From JAAYSA01 sp035367155 (lineage in GTDB: Bacteria > Bacillota_I > Bacilli_A > RFN20 > CAG-826): a stretch of 38,071 nucleotides of DNA. The notes below the pieces were generated by a model. That model did not search any database, was not told where the DNA came from, and saw only the letters and a program-made list of their open reading frames with translations. Positions 1 through 7,322 of this stretch are shown in pieces (position 1 is the first letter of the stretch; each line of letters opens with the position of its first letter). A program made the translations under genes and the position numbers. The stretch covers positions 1-38,071 of the forward strand of contig DAOSJI010000011.1 of NCBI GenBank assembly GCA_035367155.1. The letters are read 5' to 3'.

Positions 1-65
1 ATTATATATTAAAATAACTCATATAATGCCAAAAATGTGTCGAAAAAATTTTAGGCTTTTTTTCA

Positions 66-94
66 TTGACTAAAAAGGGCTTGAGTGGTATATT
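66..94 (+). promoter_or_regulatory. Promoter of the tRNA cluster
   Basis: A -35 box TTGACT (66-71) and a -10 box TATATT (89-94) are separated by exactly 17 bases. Transcription would start near 101, about 20 bases before the first tRNA. It is the only well-spaced promoter seen before the five tRNA genes, so they are probably one transcript. Confidence 0.75.
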
Positions 95-120
95 TATATA
101 GCATATTGAGCGTAGTCCCC

Positions 121-196
121 GGATGTTTAGCTCAGATGGGAGAGCATCGCCTTTACACGGCGGAGGTCGGGGGTTCAAGTCCCTCAACATCCACCA
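121..196 (+). tRNA. tRNA-Val (anticodon TAC)
   Basis: The acceptor arms GGATGTT (121-127) and AACATCC (186-192) pair perfectly. The anticodon loop reads TAC, and the T loop GTTCAAG is standard. The discriminator is A, followed by an encoded CCA (194-196). It is the first gene of a five-tRNA cluster. Confidence 0.97.
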
Positions 197-215
197 TCTT
201 GTATGCAAATGTAAT

Positions 216-299
216 GGAGGAGTAGCGAAGTGGCCAAACGCGGCTGACTGTAAATCAGTTCCTTAGGGTTCGGTGGTTCAAATCCGCCCTCCTCCACCA
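216..299 (+). tRNA. tRNA-Tyr (anticodon GTA)
   Basis: The acceptor arms GGAGGAG (216-222) and CTCCTCC (289-295) pair perfectly. The anticodon is GTA in the loop CTGTAAA. At 84 bases it has a long variable arm, as expected for bacterial tRNA-Tyr (type II). The CCA end is encoded. Confidence 0.97.
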
Positions 300-305
300 T
301 CGCGT

Positions 306-380
306 TGGGGCATAGCCAAGCGGTAAGGCACTAGACTTTGACTCTACCATTCCCTGGTTCGATCCCAGGTGCCCCAGCCA
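306..380 (+). tRNA. tRNA-Gln (anticodon TTG)
   Basis: The acceptor arms TGGGGCA (306-312) and TGCCCCA (370-376) pair perfectly, and the first pair is the weak U-A typical of tRNA-Gln. The anticodon is TTG, the discriminator is G, and CCA is encoded. In Bacilli this tRNA is usually charged with Glu by a non-discriminating GltX (one gltX lies at 9001-10443) and then amidated by GatCAB. That route is inferred here, because no gat or glnS gene is in view. Confidence 0.97.
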
Positions 381-386
381 ATATGC

Positions 387-462
387 CTCTCGTTAGCTCA
401 GTCGGTAGAGCACTTGACTTTTAATCAAGGGGTCACAAGTTCGACTCTTGTACGAGAGACCA
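387..462 (+). tRNA. tRNA-Lys (anticodon TTT)
   Basis: The acceptor arms CTCTCGT (387-393) and ACGAGAG (452-458) pair perfectly. The anticodon TTT sits in the loop CTTTTAA. The discriminator is A and CCA is encoded. It follows tRNA-Gln by six bases and is only two bases from tRNA-Leu, consistent with processing from one precursor. Confidence 0.97.
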
Positions 463-464
463 TT

Positions 465-552
465 GCCCAGATGGCGGAATAGGTAGACGCAAAGGACTTA
501 AAATCCTTCGGTAGCTAATACCGTGCCGGTTCAAGTCCGGCTCCGGGCACCA
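465..552 (+). tRNA. tRNA-Leu (anticodon TAA)
   Basis: This is an 88-base type II tRNA with anticodon TAA, a long variable arm and an encoded CCA. The acceptor arm GCCCAGA (465-471) pairs with TCCGGGC (542-548) except for one A-C mismatch at the fifth pair (469 with 544). The rest of the cloverleaf is normal, so I call it functional and note the mismatch. Confidence 0.95.
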
Positions 553-557
553 CGCGT

Positions 558-590
558 AAAAGAGCATTTATATAGTGCTCTTTTTTATTT
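558..590 (+). terminator. Rho-independent terminator of the tRNA cluster
   Basis: The stem AGAGCA (561-566) pairs with TGCTCT (576-581), flanked by an A tract before and a T-rich tract after. It begins a few bases after the CCA of tRNA-Leu. Confidence 0.85.
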
Positions 591-628
591 TTATTTAATA
601 TAAGCATTATCAACTGGTTAAAAAATGG

Positions 629-643
629 ATTATGTTATAATAC
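629..643 (+). promoter_or_regulatory. Extended -10 promoter of superoxide reductase
   Basis: The sequence ATTATGTTATAATAC holds a perfect TATAAT (636-641) preceded by TG one base upstream (633-634), an extended -10 element. No good -35 box is seen. The same 15 bases occur at the gpsB promoter (31405-31419, - strand). It also shows that the upstream in-frame ATG at 625 lies inside or before the promoter and is not the start. Confidence 0.75.
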
Positions 644-660
644 AAAAGGAGGGTATAAAT

Positions 661-1041
661 ATGAGATTTTATAAATGTGACATTTGTGGAAATTTTGTAG
701 CAATGGTCGAAGATTCAGGTGTTAACCCATTTTGCTGTGGTCAAAAAATGACTGAAGTAGTAGCTAACACTCAAGAGGAAGTTGCGACTGAAAAACATAT
801 TCCAGTAATTGAAGTTAAAGATAACAAAGCTATTATTACTGTTGGCGATGTTTTACATCCAATGATTAAAGTACACTGGATTGAATGGATTCTTTTAGTT
901 ACTACTGAAGGGAACAAACGTAAAGTATTATCACCAAATGATGCTCCTGTTGCAGAATTCGCACTTCTTCCTAACGAAAAAGTATTAAGCGCCTATGCCT
1001 ATTGTAATTTACATGGTCTTTGGAAAAGAGATAACAATTAA
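661..1041 (+). CDS. Desulfoferrodoxin-type superoxide reductase
   Basis: This enzyme reduces superoxide to hydrogen peroxide without releasing oxygen, a typical cytoplasmic defence of anaerobes. The 126-residue protein has both domains. The N-terminal desulforedoxin centre has C6, C9, C25 and C26 for FeS4. The C-terminal catalytic Fe(His)4Cys centre is represented by EKHIP, HPMIKVHWIEW and CNLHGLW. The start is the ATG at 661: it has a strong SD (AAAGGAGGG, 645-653) and gives the usual family N-terminus, while an in-frame ATG at 625 lies upstream of the -10 box. It is followed by nfu on the same strand, possibly in the same transcript, and precedes no electron-donor gene in this window. Confidence 0.95.
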   Translation: MRFYKCDICGNFVAMVEDSGVNPFCCGQKMTEVVANTQEEVATEKHIPVIEVKDNKAIITVGDVLHPMIKVHWIEWILLVTTEGNKRKVLSPNDAPVAEFALLPNEKVLSAYAYCNLHGLWKRDNN

Positions 1042-1095
1042 TTGACATTTTCGTATTATTTTCTGCAAAATGAATATATTTTAGGATGAAAGATT

Positions 1096-1323
1096 ATGGA
1101 TATAAATAATTTGATTGAAAGTAAAATAGCTAAAATTAGACCATTCATTAATCGTCATGGCGGCGATATTGAATTCGTAAAATTTGAGGAAGGTTATGTT
1201 TATGTAAAAATGCATGGTGCATGTAAAGGTTGTGCATACTTAGATCAAACCTTAACTTATGGTGTAGAGAACTTACTTATGGAGGAAGTCCCCGGAGTTA
1301 TTGGGGTTATTCTAGTACAATAA
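1096..1323 (+). CDS. NifU C-terminal domain (Nfu-type) iron-sulfur scaffold protein
   Basis: This 75-residue protein is a stand-alone Nfu domain, which carries a labile Fe-S cluster and passes it to apo-proteins. The cluster ligands C43 and C46 form the CKGC motif, preceded by the family pattern RPFINRHGGDIEFV. The length matches minimal Nfu proteins of Firmicutes. It lies 54 bases after superoxide reductase, on the same strand, and ends at a strong terminator, so the two genes probably form a small iron/oxidative-stress unit. MiaB, Nth and other Fe-S proteins encoded nearby are plausible clients, but that is inference. Confidence 0.92.
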   Translation: MDINNLIESKIAKIRPFINRHGGDIEFVKFEEGYVYVKMHGACKGCAYLDQTLTYGVENLLMEEVPGVIGVILVQ

Positions 1324-1348
1324 AAAAACCGGTTTAACCGGTTTTTTT
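1322..1348. terminator. Bidirectional terminator between nfu and the nucleotidase lipoprotein gene
   Basis: An A7 tract, the self-complementary core CCGGTTTAACCGG and a T7 tract make a symmetrical hairpin. It starts inside the stop codon of nfu and touches the stop codon of the convergent gene at 1347, so one element can end both transcripts. Confidence 0.93.
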
Positions 1349-2849
1349 AATAATTATAGAATTGAGTTGCGTCAACAGTACCATGCAACCTAAAATAATC
1401 TGCCACTAATTCGCGGCAATAAAGTCCAGTGCAAATTTGCTCATAATTTCTTAATGAGTTATATGGACTAGTACTTACATAATCAATGGTGCCAATTGTA
1501 CAAGGCGATGTAACTTCTGGTCCATCTGGAAAATAGTTTTGATTGTATCCATCCATAGCGCCTTTAGTATCTGAAACACTAACATTTTCGATAACTCTTA
1601 TTTCGTTATCAAAAGGTAGCGCACGATATATATCTCCATATGTTATATCTCCTGATGGCATATCATAAACTCTTACTCCTCCAGTATTATGAATTGTTAA
1701 ATCTAGTTCTGGATAGTCTGGTTTTAAATAAAAATACATAACATAATTAACAAAATTAACTATTTGACTTCTATAATTGAATCCACCAGTTAATTGTCCT
1801 ACAACTTCTTCTTTTACATCACGAATTTCTCTTTCATAATATTCCTCATAAATGTTATATGCATCTTGATCATCAGAATAATTTGGAACAATATTAGAGG
1901 CACTAATAACTTGATATGTTTTAACTACTTTTTCTTTAGTGTCTTTATTAAAATCTATATTTACATGCATGATTTGTTGACCATATCCATTTGTTTGAAG
2001 AATTGGAACGTTATTTTCTTTATATCTCTCCAGTTTATGTGTATGACCACAAAATACTAAATCAACATATGACTTACCACCATTATTAGTACCGTTAATA
2101 GTTTCATAATAATCGTTAAAATTATTCATTAATGAGTCATGTGTTAAAAGAACAACAATATCGACATCATCTTCATTTCTTAGTCTTTTTGATTCTTGAA
2201 CAATATAATTATCGGGTACTCTAAAATCATAGTCCTTAACATTTTCATAAAAAATCGATGATTCGAGCCTTTCACCAATTGAGCCTATAATTCCAATTTT
2301 TACACCCTTTCGTTCTACAATTGTACTTGGTAAGGCAAAAGAAGCCCTTTCATTAGTTCTTTTATCAAAAATATTTATCCCTAAGAAAGGGAAAGTTGCT
2401 AATTCTTGATTATTAATAATTTCTGTATCTTTCCAATCAAATTCATGATTGCCTAAAGCCATCGCTTCAAAATTAGAGTCATTCATTAAATCGGTCAACA
2501 ATCTGCCGCGTGTAATATTACTATCTGCACTTCCTTGCCACATATCACCTGATGATAGATTTATTACTCCATCTGGATTTTCTTCACCTTTACTTTTAAA
2601 AAAAGAAGCGATTTTAAACCATCCAATTTCATCTTCATCTTCACTAACAATAGCTCCGTGAAAATCATTAAGCCCAAAAAAGTCCAATTTAACAACGTCA
2701 CTATTCTCTGAAACAAATTCACTACTTCCACTTGTGGTCTCACTAGTAGAATCAGTAGTTGAAGTTAATTCACTTGAATCAATCGGTGGTTTTTTTTGGC
2801 AACCAAATAATAACAAGAACGGAATTAATAATAGAATTTTTCTTTTCAT
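1347..2849 (-). CDS. 5'-nucleotidase family lipoprotein (second of a tandem pair)
   Basis: This is a predicted surface lipoprotein. The signal peptide ends in the lipobox LLFGC with the modified Cys at 17, followed by a Ser/Thr-rich linker (about 25-50). The calcineurin-like metallophosphatase motifs NDFHG (61-65), GDMWQGS (101-107), GNHEFDW (133-139) and FCGHTHK supply the two-metal site, and a 5'-nucleotidase C-terminal domain follows (TYGDIYRALPFDNEI). The usual LTG after that motif is degenerate here (NVSVSDTKG), so its substrate may differ from that of its paralogue. The 500 residues are close to full length for the UshA/YfkN-like family without extra domains. It follows the paralogue with one intervening base and ends the long - strand gene series. 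Likely role: release of nucleosides and phosphate from external nucleotides. Confidence 0.88.
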   Translation of the reverse strand: MKRKILLLIPFLLLFGCQKKPPIDSSELTSTTDSTSETTSGSSEFVSENSDVVKLDFFGLNDFHGAIVSEDEDEIGWFKIASFFKSKGEENPDGVINLSSGDMWQGSADSNITRGRLLTDLMNDSNFEAMALGNHEFDWKDTEIINNQELATFPFLGINIFDKRTNERASFALPSTIVERKGVKIGIIGSIGERLESSIFYENVKDYDFRVPDNYIVQESKRLRNEDDVDIVVLLTHDSLMNNFNDYYETINGTNNGGKSYVDLVFCGHTHKLERYKENNVPILQTNGYGQQIMHVNIDFNKDTKEKVVKTYQVISASNIVPNYSDDQDAYNIYEEYYEREIRDVKEEVVGQLTGGFNYRSQIVNFVNYVMYFYLKPDYPELDLTIHNTGGVRVYDMPSGDITYGDIYRALPFDNEIRVIENVSVSDTKGAMDGYNQNYFPDGPEVTSPCTIGTIDYVSTSPYNSLRNYEQICTGLYCRELVADYFRLHGTVDATQFYNY

Positions 2850-2850
2850 C

Positions 2851-4308
2851 TTATAAATATTCCTTTACATCAATTGTATTATATTTCTTAAAGTAATTAG
2901 AGACAGCATCACGAGCATAAGTTGCAGTTACTTCTCCATTATAAGTGTCTTGATAGTCTCTTTCATATAAATATGAGATTGTTAAGACTTTATATCTGCC
3001 AGTATTATCAATATCATTTATATTAATTGTAAAATAATTAGCATTGTTTGAGTTTGGAGAACCAATAAGACCCTTAAGTTGAGAACCCGTTAATTCCATT
3101 ATTATAATTTCATTATCAAATGGTAAAGATTTATAAATGTCTCCATAAGTTACCTTTCCGTTTGGAAGTTCTGCCCTTATGCCTCCACGCACATTATGCA
3201 TTGCGCCTACTGCTCCTGGAACTGCTTCAACCATTGCACGGACGGTAAGATTTCCAATTGCTTCTATTTTCATTGGTCCATTTTTAATTCGCCCAACAAC
3301 TTCATTTTTAATTTCTTCAACATCTTGAAGATGATACTTGTAAATTTGTTCTGCGATTGGTTCAGGTTTAATTGTTGGATTAATTGATAAAACGCTATCA
3401 ACACGATAATCTTTTAAAACTAATTCGTTTTCTTTATATGCAAATCTAACATACTGGATTCCTCTTCCTAGCCCAGTAGTTTGAAGAATAGGAATTCCGT
3501 TTTGTATTTGTCTATCATGCACGTGTTGATGACCGCAAAAAATCGCATCAACAATTTTATTATTTATAATTTCATCATACTCATAATTTCCATTTAAAAG
3601 AGAATCATGTGTATTTAACACTACAATTTCTGCTCCGTTTTCACGTAATTGGCTTGCTTCAGTTACGACATAATCTGTAATAACATCAAAATCAATATCA
3701 GCAATCAAGGATGCTTGAACAGTACTTTCTAATGAAGAACCAATCGTACCAATAATACCAATTTTGACTCCATCTCTTTCGATCAATGTTGAGGCATCTA
3801 ACCAATCTACGCGCTTAGTCGTCCCTTTATTTACAATATTAGCTCCTAAAAACGGATGAGTAGATTTATTTTTATTAATTTTGATTTGATCGATTGTCCA
3901 ATCGAATTCATGATTTCCAACTGTAAAAGCAGAAAAGCCAATATAGTTTAATTCATCTACCATTAGTTCCCCTTTTGTAAGATTACTATCGGCAGATCCT
4001 TGCCACATATCACCAGCTGCTAAGAAAATAGTACCGCCCGGATTCTCGCTTCTCCTATCAATTAAATATTGCGCCATACGAGAAATTCCGGGTTTATTTT
4101 CATCTGGAGTAAATTCAACTGCACCATGAAAATCATTTAATGTATAAAAATCAATTAATTTATAGCCGTCTTCCTCTAATGCTCTATAAGCGCTCGGATC
4201 AAATGGCGTATAATCTGGAAATGATATCCTTTCTTTTTTTGAACATCCACTTAAAAGAGAAAGAACAAAAACGCTACAAAACAAGGTTCTTTTTAAAAAT
4301 TTCCTCAT
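2851..4308 (-). CDS. 5'-nucleotidase family lipoprotein (first of a tandem pair)
   Basis: This 485-residue paralogue of the following gene has a lipobox LLSGC with Cys at 22. The metallophosphatase motifs are NDFHG (58-62), GDMWQGS (99-105), GNHEFDW (131-137) and FCGHQHVHDRQ. The C-terminal nucleotidase domain has TYGDIYKSLPFDNEI followed by an intact LTG. The start ATG overlaps the cysQ stop in ATGA, so translation is probably coupled. The pair looks like a tandem duplication followed by divergence. Expected role: dephosphorylation of nucleoside monophosphates or related compounds outside the membrane. The exact substrate cannot be read from the sequence. Confidence 0.88.
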   Translation of the reverse strand: MRKFLKRTLFCSVFVLSLLSGCSKKERISFPDYTPFDPSAYRALEEDGYKLIDFYTLNDFHGAVEFTPDENKPGISRMAQYLIDRRSENPGGTIFLAAGDMWQGSADSNLTKGELMVDELNYIGFSAFTVGNHEFDWTIDQIKINKNKSTHPFLGANIVNKGTTKRVDWLDASTLIERDGVKIGIIGTIGSSLESTVQASLIADIDFDVITDYVVTEASQLRENGAEIVVLNTHDSLLNGNYEYDEIINNKIVDAIFCGHQHVHDRQIQNGIPILQTTGLGRGIQYVRFAYKENELVLKDYRVDSVLSINPTIKPEPIAEQIYKYHLQDVEEIKNEVVGRIKNGPMKIEAIGNLTVRAMVEAVPGAVGAMHNVRGGIRAELPNGKVTYGDIYKSLPFDNEIIIMELTGSQLKGLIGSPNSNNANYFTININDIDNTGRYKVLTISYLYERDYQDTYNGEVTATYARDAVSNYFKKYNTIDVKEYL

Positions 4309-5093
4309 AATAATCCTAAATGTTCCTTTTTATTTATAATAATATATCCTTCTCGATTTTTCACATCTTCACGATTATACTCGTATTTACTACCATCTGG
4401 TTTTAACAAGAACCCCCCTGCCTCTTCAACAATTAATTGAGGAGCAGCAATATCCCATTCCTTAGTCCCATCTGTAGAACGATAAGAGATTTCGGCTTTT
4501 CCTTCCGCTATTCTGCAAGCTTTCAAAGATGCACCAACAGTTAAAACAGTACTTATAACATCTTTATTTTTATCAATGAAAATTTGTTCAGTTTCTTTAA
4601 AATGATATCTAGAACATAAAACAGTCAAATCTTTCAATTTATTAGAAACTTCAATTTTCTTTTTAATGTTACCTTTTATGCAATAAGCGCCTCCACCTTT
4701 ACTTGCATAAAAAAGTTCATTTAAAACCGGAGCTAAAACTACACCAACAATAATCTCACCTTTATATGAAAGGGCAATATTTGTTGTGAATTCAGCTTGT
4801 TTTCTAGTAAATTCTTTAGTTCCATCAATAGGATCAATAATCCAAACAAAATCATTTTTTAAACGACTTAAATCATCTTTTGATTCTTCGGTTAAAAAAG
4901 AGTGAGTAGGAAATGACTCTTTAAGAAAATTAATTAAAAACTGATCTGCCATCTTATCTGCAGTTGTAACTGGTGAATTATCTTCTTTTATCTCAATATC
5001 AAAGGAACTATTAAATATTGAAAGAATCAGCGGCTGAACTTGTCTTGCCGCTTCAATCGCATTATTTAAGTAAAAATCTAAATTTAGTTTCAC
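4305..5093 (-). CDS. cysQ: CysQ-like 3'(2'),5'-bisphosphate nucleotidase (inositol monophosphatase superfamily)
   Basis: A 262-residue Mg-dependent phosphatase. The metal-binding motif DPIDGTKEF (87-95) is the CysQ form, the upstream acidic pair EE is at 69-70, and the second signature EWDIAAPQLIVEEAGG is near the C-terminus. CysQ enzymes convert pAp to AMP and phosphate. The start is GTG at 5093, overlapping the nrnA stop codon (GTGA), so translation is probably coupled. Its neighbour nrnA encodes an unrelated enzyme that can also remove pAp, which supports the bisphosphate nucleotidase call over inositol monophosphatase. A broader substrate range remains possible. Confidence 0.85.
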   Translation of the reverse strand: MKLNLDFYLNNAIEAARQVQPLILSIFNSSFDIEIKEDNSPVTTADKMADQFLINFLKESFPTHSFLTEESKDDLSRLKNDFVWIIDPIDGTKEFTRKQAEFTTNIALSYKGEIIVGVVLAPVLNELFYASKGGGAYCIKGNIKKKIEVSNKLKDLTVLCSRYHFKETEQIFIDKNKDVISTVLTVGASLKACRIAEGKAEISYRSTDGTKEWDIAAPQLIVEEAGGFLLKPDGSKYEYNREDVKNREGYIIINKKEHLGLL

Positions 5094-6034
5094 GCTTTTG
5101 TTCCCTTTATTGCTTTAATAAGTTCATTAATTACTTTTGGTACATCTTTAAAACTTTCTAACCTGCAACCAGAAGCACATAAATGTCCACCACCGCCAAA
5201 CTTTAAGGCTACTTGGTTAACATTAATGTTTCTGCTTCTTAATTCGACATAAATTTTCCCATGAATATCTTCAGCAAAAGTTGCCCAACACGGATAACCT
5301 TTGATATTGCCTAAATGATTGACATATGAGCTCATATCTGATGCATCAATATTAAAATGTTTGAATTTACTTTGAGAAATTTTGATATAACAAACACCAT
5401 CTTTTGTTTTAAAATTCGTAAGAAGATATCCCCTGAAACGAACTTTATTTATATCTTTCTTTGATAATTCATAATTTATTTTTGATAAATCCGCACCCTT
5501 TTTGATTAATTGAGCGGATAAATGCAGCGTTTGTGCTCCGGTCGGATTATATAAATAACGGCCACTATCAGTCAAAATTCCAAGTAAAAGCGCGGTTGCT
5601 CCTAGAGGAGAAATATTTAAATTTTCGTTTTCAATAAACTCGGCAATTATTTCACAAGTTGCTACTTTATCATTATCAATGATTGTTTCATTTGTGAATG
5701 TCTCCACAAATAAATGGTGATCTATTAAAAAAGTAGATTTTGCTAATAAATACCGTTGATCTTCAACACGATCTTTATTAGCAACATCTACAATTATTGC
5801 AAATGAGGAAGCAATAACTTCGTCGCTAACTACATCTAATTTTCCAACTAATGGAACAAACTCATCCACATTAGTGCCAAGAGCAAATACGCTTTTATTT
5901 GGAAACGATGCTTTAATAGTTTCTTTTAATCCTACTAGTGAGCCTATAGCATCACCATCAGGAAAAATGTGCGAAAATATAGTGATCGTTTCCGCTTTTT
6001 CAATTAGTTGAAAAAGTTTTGCGTATTTGCTCAT
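5090..6034 (-). CDS. nrnA: NrnA-like DHH/DHHA1 nanoRNase and pAp phosphatase
   Basis: NrnA degrades the 2-5 nt RNA products of RNA decay and hydrolyses pAp to AMP. The 314-residue protein has the DHH domain motifs SHIFPDGDAIGS (21-32) and IDHH (104-107), then the DHHA1 substrate-binding motif GGGGH (280-284). Length and order match Bacillus NrnA. It starts 11 bases after the fba stop with no clear SD, so translation is likely coupled, and it overlaps cysQ by four bases. Together with RNase Y elsewhere in the window it covers both ends of the mRNA decay pathway. Confidence 0.92.
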   Translation of the reverse strand: MSKYAKLFQLIEKAETITIFSHIFPDGDAIGSLVGLKETIKASFPNKSVFALGTNVDEFVPLVGKLDVVSDEVIASSFAIIVDVANKDRVEDQRYLLAKSTFLIDHHLFVETFTNETIIDNDKVATCEIIAEFIENENLNISPLGATALLLGILTDSGRYLYNPTGAQTLHLSAQLIKKGADLSKINYELSKKDINKVRFRGYLLTNFKTKDGVCYIKISQSKFKHFNIDASDMSSYVNHLGNIKGYPCWATFAEDIHGKIYVELRSRNINVNQVALKFGGGGHLCASGCRLESFKDVPKVINELIKAIKGTKA

Positions 6035-6045
6035 TTATAAGTTAT

Positions 6046-6903
6046 TTATTTAGCCTTCCCAACACTACCGAAGACTTCACATTTTTGACGTACAACTGCT
6101 GCAATACCTTTTTTACCTGGGCCAATGATTTTTCTAGGATCATAGACTTTACTATCATTTGTAAGAACTTCTCTTACTATACGTGTCCATTCTTGTTGAC
6201 ATTCGGTATTTACATTAATTTTAGCTGTTCCACGGGCAATGGCTTTTTTAATTTGTTCATCAGGAATACCTGAACCACCGTGAAGAACGAGTGGCACACG
6301 GACTAATTCACTAATTTCTTGCATTTCATCAAAGCCTAACTTTGGTTCACCCTTATATGGTCCATGAACAGAACCAAGAGCAGGTGTTAGGAAATCTACT
6401 TTTGTTTCTTTAACGAGTTTTACACATTCTTCAGGAATAGCATACATTGTTTCGGCAACAACATGTTCTTCTTCGCCGCCGACTCTTCCAAGTTCTGCTT
6501 CAACAGTTACCCCACGGGCATGTGCGTATTCAACAACTCGCTTTGTTTTAGCAATGTTTTCTTCAAGCGGGAAATGTGAAGCATCAATCATTACACTCGT
6601 AAATCCGGCATCAATCGCCTTAAAACAAACTTCTTCACTACTTCCATGATCGAGATGAATTGCAATTGGAATAGTATATTTTCTTTCTTCAATAAGTGCT
6701 TTAATCATTGCAACAGCGACCTTAAAACCACCCATATATTTAGCAGCACCTTCGCTGACACCAAGAATTACAGGTGATTCTAGAGCTTGACATTCATCAA
6801 GAATCGCAAGAGTCCATTCAAGATTATTAATGTTGAATTGACCAACTGCATATTTTTCTTTTTTTGCTTTTGTAAGCATTTCCTTCATATTAACTAATGA
6901 CAT
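6046..6903 (-). CDS. fba: Class II fructose-bisphosphate aldolase
   Basis: This glycolytic enzyme cleaves fructose-1,6-bisphosphate into glyceraldehyde-3-phosphate and dihydroxyacetone phosphate. The 285-residue protein shows HLDHG (83-87; catalytic Asp85 and zinc ligand His86), the ELGRVGGEEE segment, the second zinc region GSVHGPYKG, and the phosphate-binding LHGGSGIP followed by INVNTECQ. The size matches FbaA of Bacilli. A tagatose-bisphosphate aldolase is the alternative, but the rpoE neighbourhood matches fbaA of B. subtilis. The SD is AAAGGA, eight bases before the ATG. Confidence 0.94.
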   Translation of the reverse strand: MSLVNMKEMLTKAKKEKYAVGQFNINNLEWTLAILDECQALESPVILGVSEGAAKYMGGFKVAVAMIKALIEERKYTIPIAIHLDHGSSEEVCFKAIDAGFTSVMIDASHFPLEENIAKTKRVVEYAHARGVTVEAELGRVGGEEEHVVAETMYAIPEECVKLVKETKVDFLTPALGSVHGPYKGEPKLGFDEMQEISELVRVPLVLHGGSGIPDEQIKKAIARGTAKINVNTECQQEWTRIVREVLTNDSKVYDPRKIIGPGKKGIAAVVRQKCEVFGSVGKAK

Positions 6904-6917
6904 AATATAGTCCTTTC

Positions 6918-7310
6918 TTAAATTTCTTCATCTTCGTCAGTTTTTTGATCATCTTCATCGTCATCTTCTTCTTTTTTAGGTACAACGCGAAGACGAATTG
7001 GTTCACCATCATCATCGAAATCACTTTCTTCGTCATCTTCTTCATCTTCAGTAGTATAAAAATCATACATGGATAGATGAACATCATCATAAAGTACTCG
7101 TTCACGTAAATCCCAAGTATTATCGCGAACATTGACAAAGCGACCATCAAGACTTAAATTTGTGTAAAAAACAGACATTAGGTAGATTTTTTCTTCTTCG
7201 CTATAATCTTTTTGAACACAAACTTCTTCCCACAATTCCTCAAAAGTTAAAGGTTCTTTACTTTTTGAAAGAATTTCAAAGACGATTTCTAAATTTGATT
7301 TTGATTTCAT
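6918..7310 (-). CDS. rpoE: DNA-directed RNA polymerase delta subunit
   Basis: This is the Firmicutes-specific RNA polymerase accessory subunit, which speeds enzyme recycling and tunes promoter selectivity. The 130-residue protein has the folded N-terminal domain (about 1-85, winged-helix HARE-HTH fold) with the pattern EPLTFEELWEEV, followed by the diagnostic disordered tail made almost entirely of Asp and Glu. A strong SD (AGGAGG) precedes the ATG. The order argS-rpoE-fba matches B. subtilis argS-rpoE-pyrG-spo0F-fbaA with the middle genes absent. Confidence 0.95.
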   Translation of the reverse strand: MKSKSNLEIVFEILSKSKEPLTFEELWEEVCVQKDYSEEEKIYLMSVFYTNLSLDGRFVNVRDNTWDLRERVLYDDVHLSMYDFYTTEDEEDDEESDFDDDGEPIRLRVVPKKEEDDDEDDQKTDEDEEI

Positions 7311-7322
7311 TTTTTCCTCCTA

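Noticed and set aside
2..208. 68-residue reading frame on the - strand at the left edge
   Set aside because: It is antisense to tRNA-Val and its promoter. Its N-terminus is the well-known false translation of tRNA antisense sequence.
625..660. Upstream ATG giving superoxide reductase 12 extra residues
   Set aside because: The extension spans the -10 box and the SD of the ATG at 661, so it would not be transcribed in full.
1042..1080. TTGACA at 1042-1047 as a promoter for nfu
   Set aside because: No -10 box lies at 16-18 bases. The nearest TATATT is 27 bases away.
6890..7150. 86-residue Met/Lys-rich frame on the - strand
   Set aside because: It is a shifted-frame reading of the acidic tail codons of rpoE. 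Low-complexity GAA/GAT runs give long open frames by chance.
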